Below are positions 46,143 through 54,767 of a DNA stretch of 64,000 bases, piece after piece. The position numbers were made by a program, and so were the translations under genes. The notes beneath the pieces were generated by a model. That model was not told the DNA's origin. It saw only the letters and a list, made by a program, of their open reading frames with translations, and did no database searches. This stretch comes from Aliirhizobium wenxiniae (GTDB lineage: Bacteria > Pseudomonadota > Alphaproteobacteria > Rhizobiales > Rhizobiaceae): contig NZ_JAEUAN010000004.1 in assembly GCF_019511445.1 (NCBI RefSeq), forward strand, positions 1 to 64,000, written 5' to 3'. The number at the start of each line of letters is the position of its first letter. The stretch's first letter is position 1.

Positions 46143-47033
46143 ATGACCAAACTTCTCGTCACCGGCGCCGCCGGCCAGCTCGGCCGCGCAGTCCTCAATC
46201 ACCTTCTGGAGACATCGAAGGTTTCGCCGAGCGATATCGTTGCCGCCAGCCGCGACACGTCCAAGCTTGCCGATCTTGCCGCCAAGGGCGTCGAAACCCG
46301 CAAGGCGGATTTCACTGACGAGGCAGGCCTTGCAGCAGCCTTTGGCGGCATCGACCGCGTCCTGATCATCTCGACGGATGATCTCGCCACGCCGGGCGGC
46401 CGCCTGAAGCAGCACAAGACGGCTGTGGCCGCAGCAGCCAAGGCCGGCGTCAAGCATATCCTCTACACATCCATGCCGAACCCGGACAAATCGCTCGTCA
46501 GCTTCGCGCCCGATCACCTCGGCACCGAAGAAGCCATCAAGGCAACCGGCACTCCCTACACGATCCTGCGCAACGCCTGGTATGACGACAACTATTTGAT
46601 GTCGATGCCGCACAATCTGGAAACCGGCACTTGGTACTCGGCCTATGGCGCAGGCAAGGTCTCCAATATCAGCCGCGACGATTGCGCCCGCGCAGCCGCA
46701 GCCGCCCTTGCCAATCCGCCGGCCGGCAGCACCACCCTCACCCTGACCGGCTCGGAAAGCCTGAATGCCGAAGAGATCGCCGCGCTCGTCTCCAAGGCAA
46801 CCGGCAAGCCGCTCAACGTCGTGCATGTCACCGATGAGCAACTGGCGGGCGGCCTGACCTCGGCCGGTCTTCCGGACTTCCTGGTCAAGATGCTCGTATC
46901 GGCCGACGCCAACATCCGGGCCGGCAATTTCGATCTGGTGACCGGCGATTTCGAAACCCTGACGGGCCGTAAGCCGCAGACGCTTTCCGCCTATTTCGAA
47001 TCCAGCAAGAACGCGCTTCTCGGCGCGCATTGA
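46143..47033 (+). CDS. NmrA-like NAD(P)H:quinone oxidoreductase, YtfG-like
   Basis: The 296-residue protein has the atypical SDR (NmrA/HSCARG) fold. The cofactor motif is VTGAAGQLGRAVLNHLL. The conserved middle part GVKHILYTSMPNPD and TPYTILRNAWYDDNYL match YtfG (QOR2). YtfG relatives reduce quinones with NADPH and protect against redox-cycling compounds. ATG 46143 has AAGAGGAAAC upstream. It is controlled, by inference, by the divergent HxlR regulator. Confidence 0.9.
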   Translation: MTKLLVTGAAGQLGRAVLNHLLETSKVSPSDIVAASRDTSKLADLAAKGVETRKADFTDEAGLAAAFGGIDRVLIISTDDLATPGGRLKQHKTAVAAAAKAGVKHILYTSMPNPDKSLVSFAPDHLGTEEAIKATGTPYTILRNAWYDDNYLMSMPHNLETGTWYSAYGAGKVSNISRDDCARAAAAALANPPAGSTTLTLTGSESLNAEEIAALVSKATGKPLNVVHVTDEQLAGGLTSAGLPDFLVKMLVSADANIRAGNFDLVTGDFETLTGRKPQTLSAYFESSKNALLGAH

Positions 47034-47052
47034 ACCGCGCCGACGCAAAAAA

Positions 47053-47080
47053 GCCCGCAGAGAGTATCGTCTCTGCGGGC
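47053..47080. terminator. Bidirectional terminator between YtfG-like and GGDEF genes
   Basis: GCCCGCAGAGA (47053-47063) pairs with TCTCTGCGGGC (47070-47080) around six bases. Six A residues on the left give a T-tract for leftward transcripts; rightward, CTTGCGGGCCTTTC follows. Confidence 0.75.
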
Positions 47081-47111
47081 CTTGCGGGCCTTTCAATGAT
47101 CAAACCGCTAT

Positions 47112-47717
47112 TCAGTGAACGGCGGTGGCAAATGTGTGGTCGGAAATGACCTGATTGCGACCGGACATTTTCGCCATGAACAGAAACTGCTCGGCGGCAT
47201 TGAGATAGTTATCGAAGGTCTCCGGCCCATGGATTTCAGCCGCGCCGATCGAAACGGTGACGTTGATCATCTCGCCCTTCCAGCCGATAGGGCATGATGC
47301 CAGTTCCTGCCTCAGCCGATCGAGAACGTCCGTGGCGCTCGCAATATCCAGGCCCACGAGCAATATGCCGAACTGATCCTCACCCAGATGGGCTACGCAG
47401 GCAAAGAGATTGGCGGTAAACCGCAGAAGATTGGCGCCGAACGTCGAAAGCACATGCTCGGCGCATTCGGCCCCTTGCGTTTCCACGATCCGAAAAAGCC
47501 GGTCTATGTCGATGATTGCAATGGAGCAAGTCAGCTCCGCTTCGACGCAATCGGAAACGATCGGCTCTCCCAGTCGATAGAAATCCTCGATCGGCAGCAG
47601 GTTCTCGTCAATCGCAGTCGATGCCGCGATCTTTTTGGCCGCCATGTCCGTAGCAAGCTGCTGCGAATAGCTGCAAAGATCCGAGTGCATCCGTTTCTGG
47701 CTGACAATATATGGCAT
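47112..47717 (-). CDS. GGDEF-domain protein with degenerate active site
   Basis: The 201-residue protein consists almost only of a GGDEF (diguanylate cyclase) fold. The first metal Asp is kept in IAIIDIDRLFRI. The signature loop reads GEDQF (112-116) instead of GGDEF or GGEEF, and the substrate-binding Asn/Asp of the usual FKxxND helix are absent (RIVETQGAE). No RxxD inhibitory site is seen. Catalysis is therefore doubtful, and it may act as a signalling partner. It starts 19 bases after a double-receiver response regulator gene, so the two are cotranscribed. Confidence 0.85.
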   Translation of the reverse strand: MPYIVSQKRMHSDLCSYSQQLATDMAAKKIAASTAIDENLLPIEDFYRLGEPIVSDCVEAELTCSIAIIDIDRLFRIVETQGAECAEHVLSTFGANLLRFTANLFACVAHLGEDQFGILLVGLDIASATDVLDRLRQELASCPIGWKGEMINVTVSIGAAEIHGPETFDNYLNAAEQFLFMAKMSGRNQVISDHTFATAVH

Positions 47718-47736
47718 GCGGCACCTGTATCAGCAA

Positions 47737-48585
47737 TCAAGCAACGTTCTTGATCGCGCCTGCGCCCTGTGCCGACCGCATGGAGCGGATCTGCAGAAGC
47801 GTATCGAGGTTCTGGTTGACGCGGCAATAAAACTCCTCGTCGATGAACGGGCGCAGCATGAAGTCGTTACCACCGGCTTTCAGGAAACGCGCCGACAGGT
47901 GCCGGTCCGACGAGGACGACACACCGATGATCCGCAACTCGTGTGAGCCGCGGACCGACCGGATGCGGCGGGTCAGTTCGAACCCGTCGATATCCGGCAT
48001 GTTGTAGTCGGTAATGACCAGGCCGACATCGCTGTTCTTCTTGAGCAGTTCGAGCGCCTTGGCGCCGCTGTCAGCCGTGCTGACGCGGAAGTTATAGCGC
48101 TTGAGGCGGCTGGAAAGCAGCGCCCGCGCCGTCGGGCTGTCATCGACGATCAGCACATGGTGGCGATGATTGGTAAGGAACCGGCACACCGACTCGGCAA
48201 GCATCTCCACAGCAAAGACATTGTCCTTGAGAATGTAATCAACGATATCCTTGGTCAGCAGCTTGTCACGCGTTTCCTGATGGAATGTGCCGGTAAACAC
48301 GATCGTCGGGATCGACAGGTCGATCAGATATTCCAGCGCCTCGCCGTTCTCGGCACCCGGAAGATTGATGTTCGAAATCGCCAGCGTGATCGGATCAGTC
48401 GATCTGTCATAGGCAAGTTGAAGGTCTTCGAAATTGCGGCAGATTTCGATATCGATGTCGAACAGCTCCTTGAGCCGCATACCGATCATCGATGTGAAGA
48501 CATTGGAATCCTCGGCAAGAAGAATACGGGAATTGCCAAGCGTTTCACCGGAATACTGCATTCCGGAAATGCCAAGGAACGTCAT
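47737..48585 (-). CDS. Response regulator with two receiver domains
   Basis: The 282-residue protein has two REC domains and no output domain. REC1 (about 20-138) has the acidic pair E25/D26 and Lys K120, but the phospho-acceptor position is Asn N72 (ISNINLPG). REC2 (about 142-262) has D148/D149 and acceptor D193 (ITDYNMPDIDG); its usual Lys is Arg (R245 in FMLRPF). This REC(degenerate)-REC order is that of PleD, whose third domain, GGDEF, is here encoded by the next gene. The cognate kinase is not in the window. Confidence 0.9.
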   Translation of the reverse strand: MTFLGISGMQYSGETLGNSRILLAEDSNVFTSMIGMRLKELFDIDIEICRNFEDLQLAYDRSTDPITLAISNINLPGAENGEALEYLIDLSIPTIVFTGTFHQETRDKLLTKDIVDYILKDNVFAVEMLAESVCRFLTNHRHHVLIVDDSPTARALLSSRLKRYNFRVSTADSGAKALELLKKNSDVGLVITDYNMPDIDGFELTRRIRSVRGSHELRIIGVSSSSDRHLSARFLKAGGNDFMLRPFIDEEFYCRVNQNLDTLLQIRSMRSAQGAGAIKNVA

Positions 48586-48754
48586 TTTTGACCCTTACAA
48601 ATAAAATCATACCCTTGAGCAAGTTTCTATTTGTCACGCTTTGCAGAACAGTTAACCCGACAGCTCATTCTGGAACAAATCGCGTCGAAGAACTACATCG
48701 CCTGCTATTTAGGTCAATAAATCCCAGCGACACATGCTTAATGAAGAAGAAAAA

Positions 48755-48774
48755 CCGGCCGAAATCTCGGCCGG
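48755..48774 (-). terminator. Terminator after the MscS-type channel gene
   Basis: CCGGCCGA and TCGGCCGG form an eight-pair stem with loop AATC. On the reverse strand TTTTTCTTC follows directly. It lies 34 bases after the channel-gene stop. The rest of the 223-base gap up to the response-regulator gene is A+T-rich leader without a gene. Confidence 0.8.
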
Positions 48775-48808
48775 AGTAACGACGAAGGATAGCGGCAAAC
48801 CCGAACTG

Positions 48809-51313
48809 TCACGCTCCGCCGCGAACGTCGGGTTCCTCAAGCGGGATCGGCAGACCGCGATGGTAAACCACTTCCGAGCGAGGGAATGGTATCTCGACAT
48901 TCTCTTCGCGGAACCGCTTCAAAATCTCGATACGGATATCATTGCGTATACGCAGTCCCTCGGACATGTCCGCCAGATGGAACCGTAGTTCGAAATCCAG
49001 CGAGGAACCGCCGAAGGCGAGGAATTCCACATGCGGCCCGGGATTTCGAAGGATTTCTGGCACGTCAGAAACAATGTCCATGAGAATTGCGATCACCTTC
49101 TCGGGATCGCTTTCGTAGCTGGTAGACACCTTGATTTCGGATCTCTGTATCCGGTTCTTCAGCGTCCAGTTGCCCACGGCGGCATTGATGAGATCGGAGT
49201 TCGGAACGATGATCGCCTGCTGGCGGAACGTTTCGATCTCGGTCGCGCGAACCGAAATACGCTTCACGATCCCTTCCGTCGTGCCCGTCACGACATGGTC
49301 TCCTACCTTGAAGGGCCGCTCGACCAAAAGGATCAGACCCGACACGAAGTTCGACACGATATTCTGCAAGCCGAAACCGATACCGACAGAAAGCGCCGAG
49401 GCGACAAGGGCAAGGTTTGAAAGGTTGATGCCGGCTGCCGAAACGCCGACGATGACCGCAAGACCTACCCCCAGATAACCGATGCCCGTCTTGACCGAAT
49501 TGCGCACGCCGATATCGACGTGACTGCGGGCAAGAACATTCCCGTCGATCCACTTCTGCGCCCATCGGGTAATGATATATCCAAGCGCAAAGAGCAGCAG
49601 GCCGCCGAATATACCGACGATCGAGATCGAAATGCTTCCGATGCGGAATTCGGTAAAGAAACTGACGACCCAGGATTCGATATCCGTAATCTGAAAACCC
49701 CAGGTGATCAGGATCAGCGGGATGCCGAGCGCCAGTGCGACGACATAAATGCCGAGACCGACAACCAGACCGGCCTGATCGAGGCCGACATCCCCGAAAC
49801 GATGCCGCTCGACCAGACGCCGCCCGAGGGCCGTATCGTTGAACGCCCCGCGCTTCGAGATCGCCTTGCCCGAAAGAAGCCCGATATAGATGAGCGCGAG
49901 CACTGCACCAGTCAGGACGATCTGCGTAGATGCAAACCGCGCGAGCCCGACATAACCGGCAATGACGCAGAGCAGCAGCACCCCGCCCATGATACGCAAT
50001 GTGACCGAGAAATAACGCGGCCAGGGCCGCCCCTGCCCCGTAGCGTCCTCTCCTTCCGCCATGACCGGACGGATGAACGAAATTCCGATGAGGATGAGCC
50101 CGATGACCACGGAGGCGATCAGGCTCTTTGCGATCGTCAGCACCAGCGGCGAACCGAGAGCTTCACTGACGGCGCCGAGCAGATAATCCAGTCCATTGAC
50201 CACAGCCATGGCGATAATGGCCAGGCTGAGCAGCCGCGCACCGCCATCGGTGATTTTCACAAGCCTCCAGCCGGGCTCATGCGGCGCAAGTGCGGCGTAG
50301 GTCAATTTCCAGACGAAATGCACGAACCAGACGAAACCGAAAAATGTCGCGATGATCGGCGCCACGTCAGGACGCAGAACGTTGAAGCCCTCAAGGAAAA
50401 GATAGGACGTAACGAGAAACGCGGCGAAGGTGATGCTCTGCATGACCGTCGACCAGAACGTATAGGAAAGCCGCTTTATATAGGCGGGGTTGTCGATCTC
50501 GCTGCGGGTCAGGAAGCGACCGAACAGCCGATATCCGCCGGCAAGAAAAAGAAACGCCGAACCGACCGACAGGGCAATCGCGCCAAGCAGCGGAATAGCC
50601 TTGAACCGCCACACGAAACTCGCCCAACTTCCGATCGTCGATGAGAAATTCCGCATTTCCGTGACGAACGCATTGCCGGCATCGACAAAAACATCGGCAG
50701 TGAGTTCCGTGTGCCTGAACAGCGTCTGCGCGAACAGCGTCCGGCGCAGATTGGTGATCATGTTGGCAAGCTGCGTGGCGCTGTTCGACAGATTGCCCGC
50801 ATCATCTACAATCAGATTAAGCTGAGATCTTTCGTTCTCGAGCTTCGTCCGCTCCTCCACCACGGCAGGCGCTTCGGCAGGCTGTCCCGCCGCAGGCGGT
50901 TCGCCAAGACTGGTCAGGCGACCTTGAATTTGTTCGACGCGCACTTTCATCGCATCAGAAGCGGTGCGCATTTCCTCAACGATCGCCTCCGCCTTGACCC
51001 TTATGTCAGCGAGTTTTGCATCATCGTCAGGTGCTGTTTGCACGCTCTCGCGAAACGTGTTGAGCTGCTGCCTGAGGCCATCCAGCTTGTCCCTCATCTC
51101 GATATTGATCGAGTCGGCGGTCACATCGGTCGGCACTGCCTGATCGGACTGAGCCGCAGCGGGCGGCTGGACCTGAGGCTGGGATTGCGCCGCCGCGTTC
51201 TGCGCCACAACCGCCCAAAAGGCGAACATAACGAAGAGAGCGATCGATAGGCGTCCCCGCCAAAGGTCAGGAAGCGCACCGAGCTTGCGGTCGTGGAGGA
51301 AGGATGAGGTCAC
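48809..51313 (-). CDS. Large MscS-family mechanosensitive channel (DUF3772 N-terminus)
   Basis: The 834-residue protein has a signal peptide ending near NAAAQ, a periplasmic coiled-coil region (about 60-190, DUF3772-like), around ten membrane helices, and a C-terminal MscS domain. The pore helix and beta-domain are shown by LALVASALSVGIGFGLQNIVSNFVSGLILL (in parts), ERPFKVGDHV and RATEIETFRQQAIIVPNSDL. It resembles the MscK/YbdG-like large channels that release solutes on hypo-osmotic shock. The start is GTG at 51313. Transcription is leftward and monocistronic, ending at a clear terminator. Confidence 0.92.
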   Translation of the reverse strand: MTSSFLHDRKLGALPDLWRGRLSIALFVMFAFWAVVAQNAAAQSQPQVQPPAAAQSDQAVPTDVTADSINIEMRDKLDGLRQQLNTFRESVQTAPDDDAKLADIRVKAEAIVEEMRTASDAMKVRVEQIQGRLTSLGEPPAAGQPAEAPAVVEERTKLENERSQLNLIVDDAGNLSNSATQLANMITNLRRTLFAQTLFRHTELTADVFVDAGNAFVTEMRNFSSTIGSWASFVWRFKAIPLLGAIALSVGSAFLFLAGGYRLFGRFLTRSEIDNPAYIKRLSYTFWSTVMQSITFAAFLVTSYLFLEGFNVLRPDVAPIIATFFGFVWFVHFVWKLTYAALAPHEPGWRLVKITDGGARLLSLAIIAMAVVNGLDYLLGAVSEALGSPLVLTIAKSLIASVVIGLILIGISFIRPVMAEGEDATGQGRPWPRYFSVTLRIMGGVLLLCVIAGYVGLARFASTQIVLTGAVLALIYIGLLSGKAISKRGAFNDTALGRRLVERHRFGDVGLDQAGLVVGLGIYVVALALGIPLILITWGFQITDIESWVVSFFTEFRIGSISISIVGIFGGLLLFALGYIITRWAQKWIDGNVLARSHVDIGVRNSVKTGIGYLGVGLAVIVGVSAAGINLSNLALVASALSVGIGFGLQNIVSNFVSGLILLVERPFKVGDHVVTGTTEGIVKRISVRATEIETFRQQAIIVPNSDLINAAVGNWTLKNRIQRSEIKVSTSYESDPEKVIAILMDIVSDVPEILRNPGPHVEFLAFGGSSLDFELRFHLADMSEGLRIRNDIRIEILKRFREENVEIPFPRSEVVYHRGLPIPLEEPDVRGGA

Positions 51314-51477
51314 TACTGGTATCTCGTTTTGCTAACCGAATCGGCTGGCAAAATAGGGGCAGTTCGCGGCGATTGAAAGGAATGTTGTCTCTCTAATAAA
51401 GTGATTGGGAACCCTGGAACATTTTTACGCGTTACCTGCCGCACCCCAAGGACGGGGTTTCAGGAAAGGGTAAGGCC

Positions 51478-51729
51478 ATGGAAGACGCAGGCATCGGCTG
51501 GATCGCAGCCATCATCATCGGCGGCATTGCCGGCTGGCTCGCCGAAAAATTCATGAAGAGCGACATGGGCATCTTCATGAACATCATTCTGGGCATCGTT
51601 GGTGCAATCGTTGCGAACGCCATTCTGGGCCTGTTCGGCGTCGTTCTCGGCGGCTGGATAGGATATCTGATCGCCGGTTTCATCGGCGCCTGCATCCTGA
51701 TCGCCGTCGCCCGCGCCTTCAGGCGCTGA
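51478..51729 (+). CDS. GlsB/YeaQ/YmgE family membrane protein
   Basis: The 83-residue protein has three hydrophobic helices and the Gly-rich pattern IIIGGIAGWLAEKFMKSDMG, then NIILGIVGAIVANAILGLFG and GYLIAGFIGACILIAVAR. This is the transglycosylase-associated (GlsB/YeaQ) family, induced under stress in many bacteria but without a firm biochemical role. ATG 51478 follows AAAGGGTAAGGCC. Confidence 0.9.
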   Translation: MEDAGIGWIAAIIIGGIAGWLAEKFMKSDMGIFMNIILGIVGAIVANAILGLFGVVLGGWIGYLIAGFIGACILIAVARAFRR

Positions 51730-51745
51730 CAAAACCGATGAAAAA

Positions 51746-51767
51746 TCGGCCGGGCTGATCCGGCCGA
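51746..51767 (-). terminator. Terminator between GlsB-type and UPF0303 genes
   Basis: TCGGCCGG (51746-51753) and CCGGCCGA (51760-51767) form an eight-pair stem. On the reverse strand TTTTTCATC follows, serving the UPF0303 gene 13 bases after its stop; it can also end the GlsB-type transcript. Confidence 0.75.
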
Positions 51768-51779
51768 CTTCGGCGCGCC

Positions 51780-52274
51780 TCAATCGGCAAGCGCGATTTT
51801 CCCCACATCATGCCCCAGCATGCCGGCTAGGATCTCGACAACGAGATTGTGGTCTTCCCGCTGCGGCAATCCCGAAACCGTTACAGCCCCGATACAGCCT
51901 ACCCCTGCAACCGTGATCGGAAAACTCCCGCCATGGGCAGCGTAGTCCGTATCGGAAAGGCTGAATTTGCTTTCCAGCGTGGCATCCTGTTGCGCGAGCC
52001 TGCGACCGACGGCGTAACTGGACCTAAGGAAATGCAGGACGACGTTTCGCTTGCGGCGGATCCATCGGGCATTGTCCGCAGTGGACCCCGGAAGAGCGCT
52101 ATAGAATACAGGCATGGCATGGAGCGTTATATCGATTGCCACCGCAAGGCCGCGTTCGCTCGCCACGCGCCTCAGCCGCTCCCCGAGCACCCAGGCCGTG
52201 TCACCGTCGAACCTGTCGAACACGAGCAGTCGCTCCTGCTCCGCGATCGCTTCGATATCCTCTTCCACTGACAT
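51780..52274 (-). CDS. UPF0303 / DUF336 (GlcG-HbpS-like) protein
   Basis: The 164-residue protein belongs to the UPF0303 branch of the DUF336 fold. The markers are ARWIRRKRNVVLHFLRSSYAVGR in the middle and YAAHGGSFPITVAGVGCIGAVTVSGLPQREDH (in parts) near the end. Some DUF336 proteins bind or degrade haem, but that cannot be claimed here. ATG 52274 has GGGAGGGAG at good distance. The FMN reductase gene lies 59 bases upstream in the same direction. Confidence 0.87.
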   Translation of the reverse strand: MSVEEDIEAIAEQERLLVFDRFDGDTAWVLGERLRRVASERGLAVAIDITLHAMPVFYSALPGSTADNARWIRRKRNVVLHFLRSSYAVGRRLAQQDATLESKFSLSDTDYAAHGGSFPITVAGVGCIGAVTVSGLPQREDHNLVVEILAGMLGHDVGKIALAD

Positions 52275-52333
52275 CAAACTCCCTCCCTCGGTCGTATAAC
52301 GGTCAACACCAGCCCCTGGCAGACCAATCTCCT

Positions 52334-52888
52334 CTATTCGCCAAACGATCCGTGTTTTCGCGAAACGAAAGCAGCCAGCTCGTCAATGGCAAAACCGATT
52401 CTTTCCTGAAGAGCCTGCGACACGATCTCGTAGCCGGAGAAATCGCGGTTTGAGGCATAGATCGCCGTCGGGATCGTGTGCGCCATGAAAAATCCGAAGA
52501 GCGGTCTCAGCTGATGTTCCACCATCAGGGCATGCCGTTCGCCGCCACCGGTAGCGGCGATCAGAACCGGTTTGCCACGCAATTGCTCCGGATCGATCAG
52601 GTCGATGAAATGCTTGAACATGCCTGGATAGCTGCCCTTGTAGGTCGGAGAGCCGATGATCAAAAGGTCTGCTTCAACCACCGCCTTGAGAATGGCTGCC
52701 GCATCCGCATCGAGATCGGACTGCGACTTCGCCAGCCCGAGAGAGCCTCCCACATCCGTCAGGTCGAACACGGACTTGGCCAGTTCATAGCGATCACAGG
52801 CAAGTCCCGCGATATGCTCGACCAGAGCAGATGTCTTGGATGGACGGCCATAACTTCCCGAAAAACCAACAAGCTTCAACTGCGTCAT
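52334..52888 (-). CDS. NADPH-dependent FMN reductase (MsuE/SsuE-like)
   Basis: The 184-residue flavodoxin-fold protein has the FMN phosphate loop GFSGSYGRPSKTSALVEHI and the second FMN motif IIGSPTYKGSYPGMFKHFIDL (in parts). The match is to MsuE/SsuE-type FMN reductases that supply reduced flavin to sulfonate monooxygenases. No monooxygenase gene is next to it, so the partner is unknown. ATG 52888 is the first in-frame start. It probably forms an operon with the UPF0303 gene. Confidence 0.88.
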   Translation of the reverse strand: MTQLKLVGFSGSYGRPSKTSALVEHIAGLACDRYELAKSVFDLTDVGGSLGLAKSQSDLDADAAAILKAVVEADLLIIGSPTYKGSYPGMFKHFIDLIDPEQLRGKPVLIAATGGGERHALMVEHQLRPLFGFFMAHTIPTAIYASNRDFSGYEIVSQALQERIGFAIDELAAFVSRKHGSFGE

Positions 52889-53489
52889 TCAAATATCCAG
52901 TTACCGATCCCTGTCACCGTATGACACGGCCATATTATTCGACCTATCACTTCGAAGACCGTCCGCAAAGGCAGCAGCTTCACCGAGGTGACCGCTGGAG
53001 GCCAATAGCCTTATTCGGAATGCGGACCAAGGCAGACGTCCCGGGCTCCTCGATAGCGGGAGCTTCCAACGCGAATCATCTGCAGGTCTTCTACGGCAAA
53101 ACCAGCGGAGTTTTGCGCCGGTCTTCGCCTTCTTTCGCCGCCCGCCCATGCGACAAAACATGAAATCACCACATCACAAGAAGGAATTTGAACTCCTGCA
53201 AAAGTGAGGCGACCTACGGGCAAAAGAGGCTGCCAACAACCAGCAGGTTATCTCTGCAGCGTGAAGATCAAGGAAAAACGACAAACGCAACCATTGCGAT
53301 TATCAGGCGCGAAATCTCAGGCGTAAACAGGCATAAAACGCACGCAGCACCGGGCTTGCCATACCCTCATTAGGCGAATAATTGCGGCTTCCGTTGACGA
53401 GCACTCCCGAGTTTCCGACTGCGAGCCTGTCGACATCCCTGCAGCATCTCTCACATCAAGTTTCATAACGGGCACAAAGGTCACGCCTC
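52889..53489. other. 601-base intergenic region without a recognisable gene
   Basis: The region lies between the divergent FMN-reductase and TerC-type genes. The open frames on both strands lack ribosome sites, family motifs and consistent codon bias. TerC-type genes are often preceded by a manganese (yybP-ykoY) riboswitch, but I could not find its conserved loop sequences here. It probably holds two promoters; I see nothing else. Confidence 0.5.
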
Positions 53490-54116
53490 ATGATCGAAAC
53501 CTTAATGGCACTCGTCGAGGTCATCGCAATCAATCTTGTCCTTTCAGGCGACAACGCGGTCGTCATCGGACTGGCCGCAGCCGGCCTGCCCGCACATTTA
53601 CGTAAGAAGGCGATCCTTTTCGGCATCATCGCCGCCACAGTCCTACGGCTCATCTTCGCGGTCGTCGCCACATATCTTCTGGGCATCAAGGGGCTGCAGC
53701 TTGTCGGTGGACTTCTGCTCGCCTGGGTCTGCTGGAAGATGTACACCGAACTGCGTCACGCGGCCGGCGATCAAGCCCAAGGATCGCAGGACGGAGCGGG
53801 GTCTCGCGGTGGTTCTGAAAAGACGTTTTTCCAGGCCGCCATGCAGATCGTTCTGGCTGACGTTTCTATGTCGCTGGACAATGTCCTGGCCGTAGCGGGT
53901 GCTGCGCAAGGTCATTCGACTGTCCTCATCATCGGCCTGATCATCTCGATCGCACTGATGGGCGTTGCGGCCAATTTCGTCGCAATGCTTCTCGCACGCT
54001 ATCGCTGGATCGGCTATCTCGGCTTGATCATCATCGTCTATGTCGCCCTCAGCATGATCTACCACGGCTTCCACGAGGTCCTGCCGATCGTATCGGCCTA
54101 TCTATCCGGCGCCTGA
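53490..54116 (+). CDS. TerC/YjbE family membrane protein (putative metal exporter)
   Basis: The 208-residue protein has about seven membrane helices and the two family motifs with paired acidic residues: NLVLSGDNAVVIGLAAAGLP and ADVSMSLDNVLAVAGAAQGHS. TerC-family proteins are linked to manganese export and to metalation of exported enzymes. A polar loop (about residues 88-115, GDQAQGSQDGAGSRGG) separates the halves. ATG 53490 has a weak AAAGG upstream. A strong terminator follows. Confidence 0.9.
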   Translation: MIETLMALVEVIAINLVLSGDNAVVIGLAAAGLPAHLRKKAILFGIIAATVLRLIFAVVATYLLGIKGLQLVGGLLLAWVCWKMYTELRHAAGDQAQGSQDGAGSRGGSEKTFFQAAMQIVLADVSMSLDNVLAVAGAAQGHSTVLIIGLIISIALMGVAANFVAMLLARYRWIGYLGLIIIVYVALSMIYHGFHEVLPIVSAYLSGA

Positions 54117-54147
54117 AACCGCCAGTTTCGTGATCCAGTTTGGCAAG

Positions 54148-54178
54148 AAGGCCCGGCGGCATAACCTGTCCGGGCCTT
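54148..54178 (+). terminator. Terminator after the TerC-type gene
   Basis: AAGGCCCGG (54148-54156) pairs with CCGGGCCTT (54170-54178), followed by TTCTGTTTTT. It lies between convergent genes and may also serve the peroxiredoxin gene. Confidence 0.8.
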
Positions 54179-54186
54179 TTCTGTTT

Positions 54187-54654
54187 TTACAGAGCTTGAA
54201 CGGCCGCCAGCACGTCTTCAGCGTGACCGGCGACTTTCACCTTCGGCCAGATCCGGGCAATCCGACCTTCCGCATCGATCAGGAAGGTCGTGCGCTCGAT
54301 GCCCATATAGGTCTTGCCGTACATGCTCTTTTCCTTCCACACGCCATAGGCTTGCGAAACCGCCGTATCCTCGTCGGAACCAAGCCCGATCGTCAGCTCA
54401 CGCTTCGCAACGAAGTTGTCATGTTTCTTGACGCTATCGGCCGAAACGCCGACAACCGACGCACCCGATGTCTCGAAATCCGGCAGAAGTTTCGAAAACG
54501 AAATCGCCTCTGTCGTGCAGGCTGTCGTGTCATCCTTGGGATAGAAATACAGCACCAGCGGCTTGCCGCGAAAGCTTGCGAGAGAAATCGTCCGACCACC
54601 ATTTCCGGGCAACGTGAAATCCGGCGCATCATCGCCGATATTGAGGTTCGCCAT
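54187..54654 (-). CDS. Peroxiredoxin, BCP/PrxQ type
   Basis: The 155-residue thioredoxin-fold peroxidase has the opening [14 protein letters not shown] and the active-site region [18 protein letters not shown], where the Cys is the peroxidatic residue. The resolving Cys found five residues later in PrxQ is absent (the position is in AISF), so it is likely a 1-Cys form or uses another thiol. It reduces peroxides with thioredoxin or another donor. ATG 54654 ([11 protein letters not shown]) has GAAAGGAAAACC upstream; the frame extends eight codons farther. It is divergent from the AsmA-like gene. Confidence 0.9.
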   Translation of the reverse strand: MANLNIGDDAPDFTLPGNGGRTISLASFRGKPLVLYFYPKDDTTACTTEAISFSKLLPDFETSGASVVGVSADSVKKHDNFVAKRELTIGLGSDEDTAVSQAYGVWKEKSMYGKTYMGIERTTFLIDAEGRIARIWPKVKVAGHAEDVLAAVQAL

Positions 54655-54767
54655 GGTTTTCCTTTCTTTTGCCAGCATCTTGAGTGACTATTGTTGCCAT
54701 GGGTATATACAGCCCGACGAGGCGTCCAGATCAGGTGTGGATGCGAAAATAACGAGTTCCTGACTGA

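Noticed and set aside
49520-50644. 374-codon open frame opposite the MscS-type channel gene
   Set aside because: Charged, repetitive antisense composition; channel motifs are on the other strand.
53164-53489. Manganese (yybP-ykoY) riboswitch before the TerC-type gene
   Set aside because: Expected from the family, but I could not find the conserved loop sequences or a convincing paired structure.
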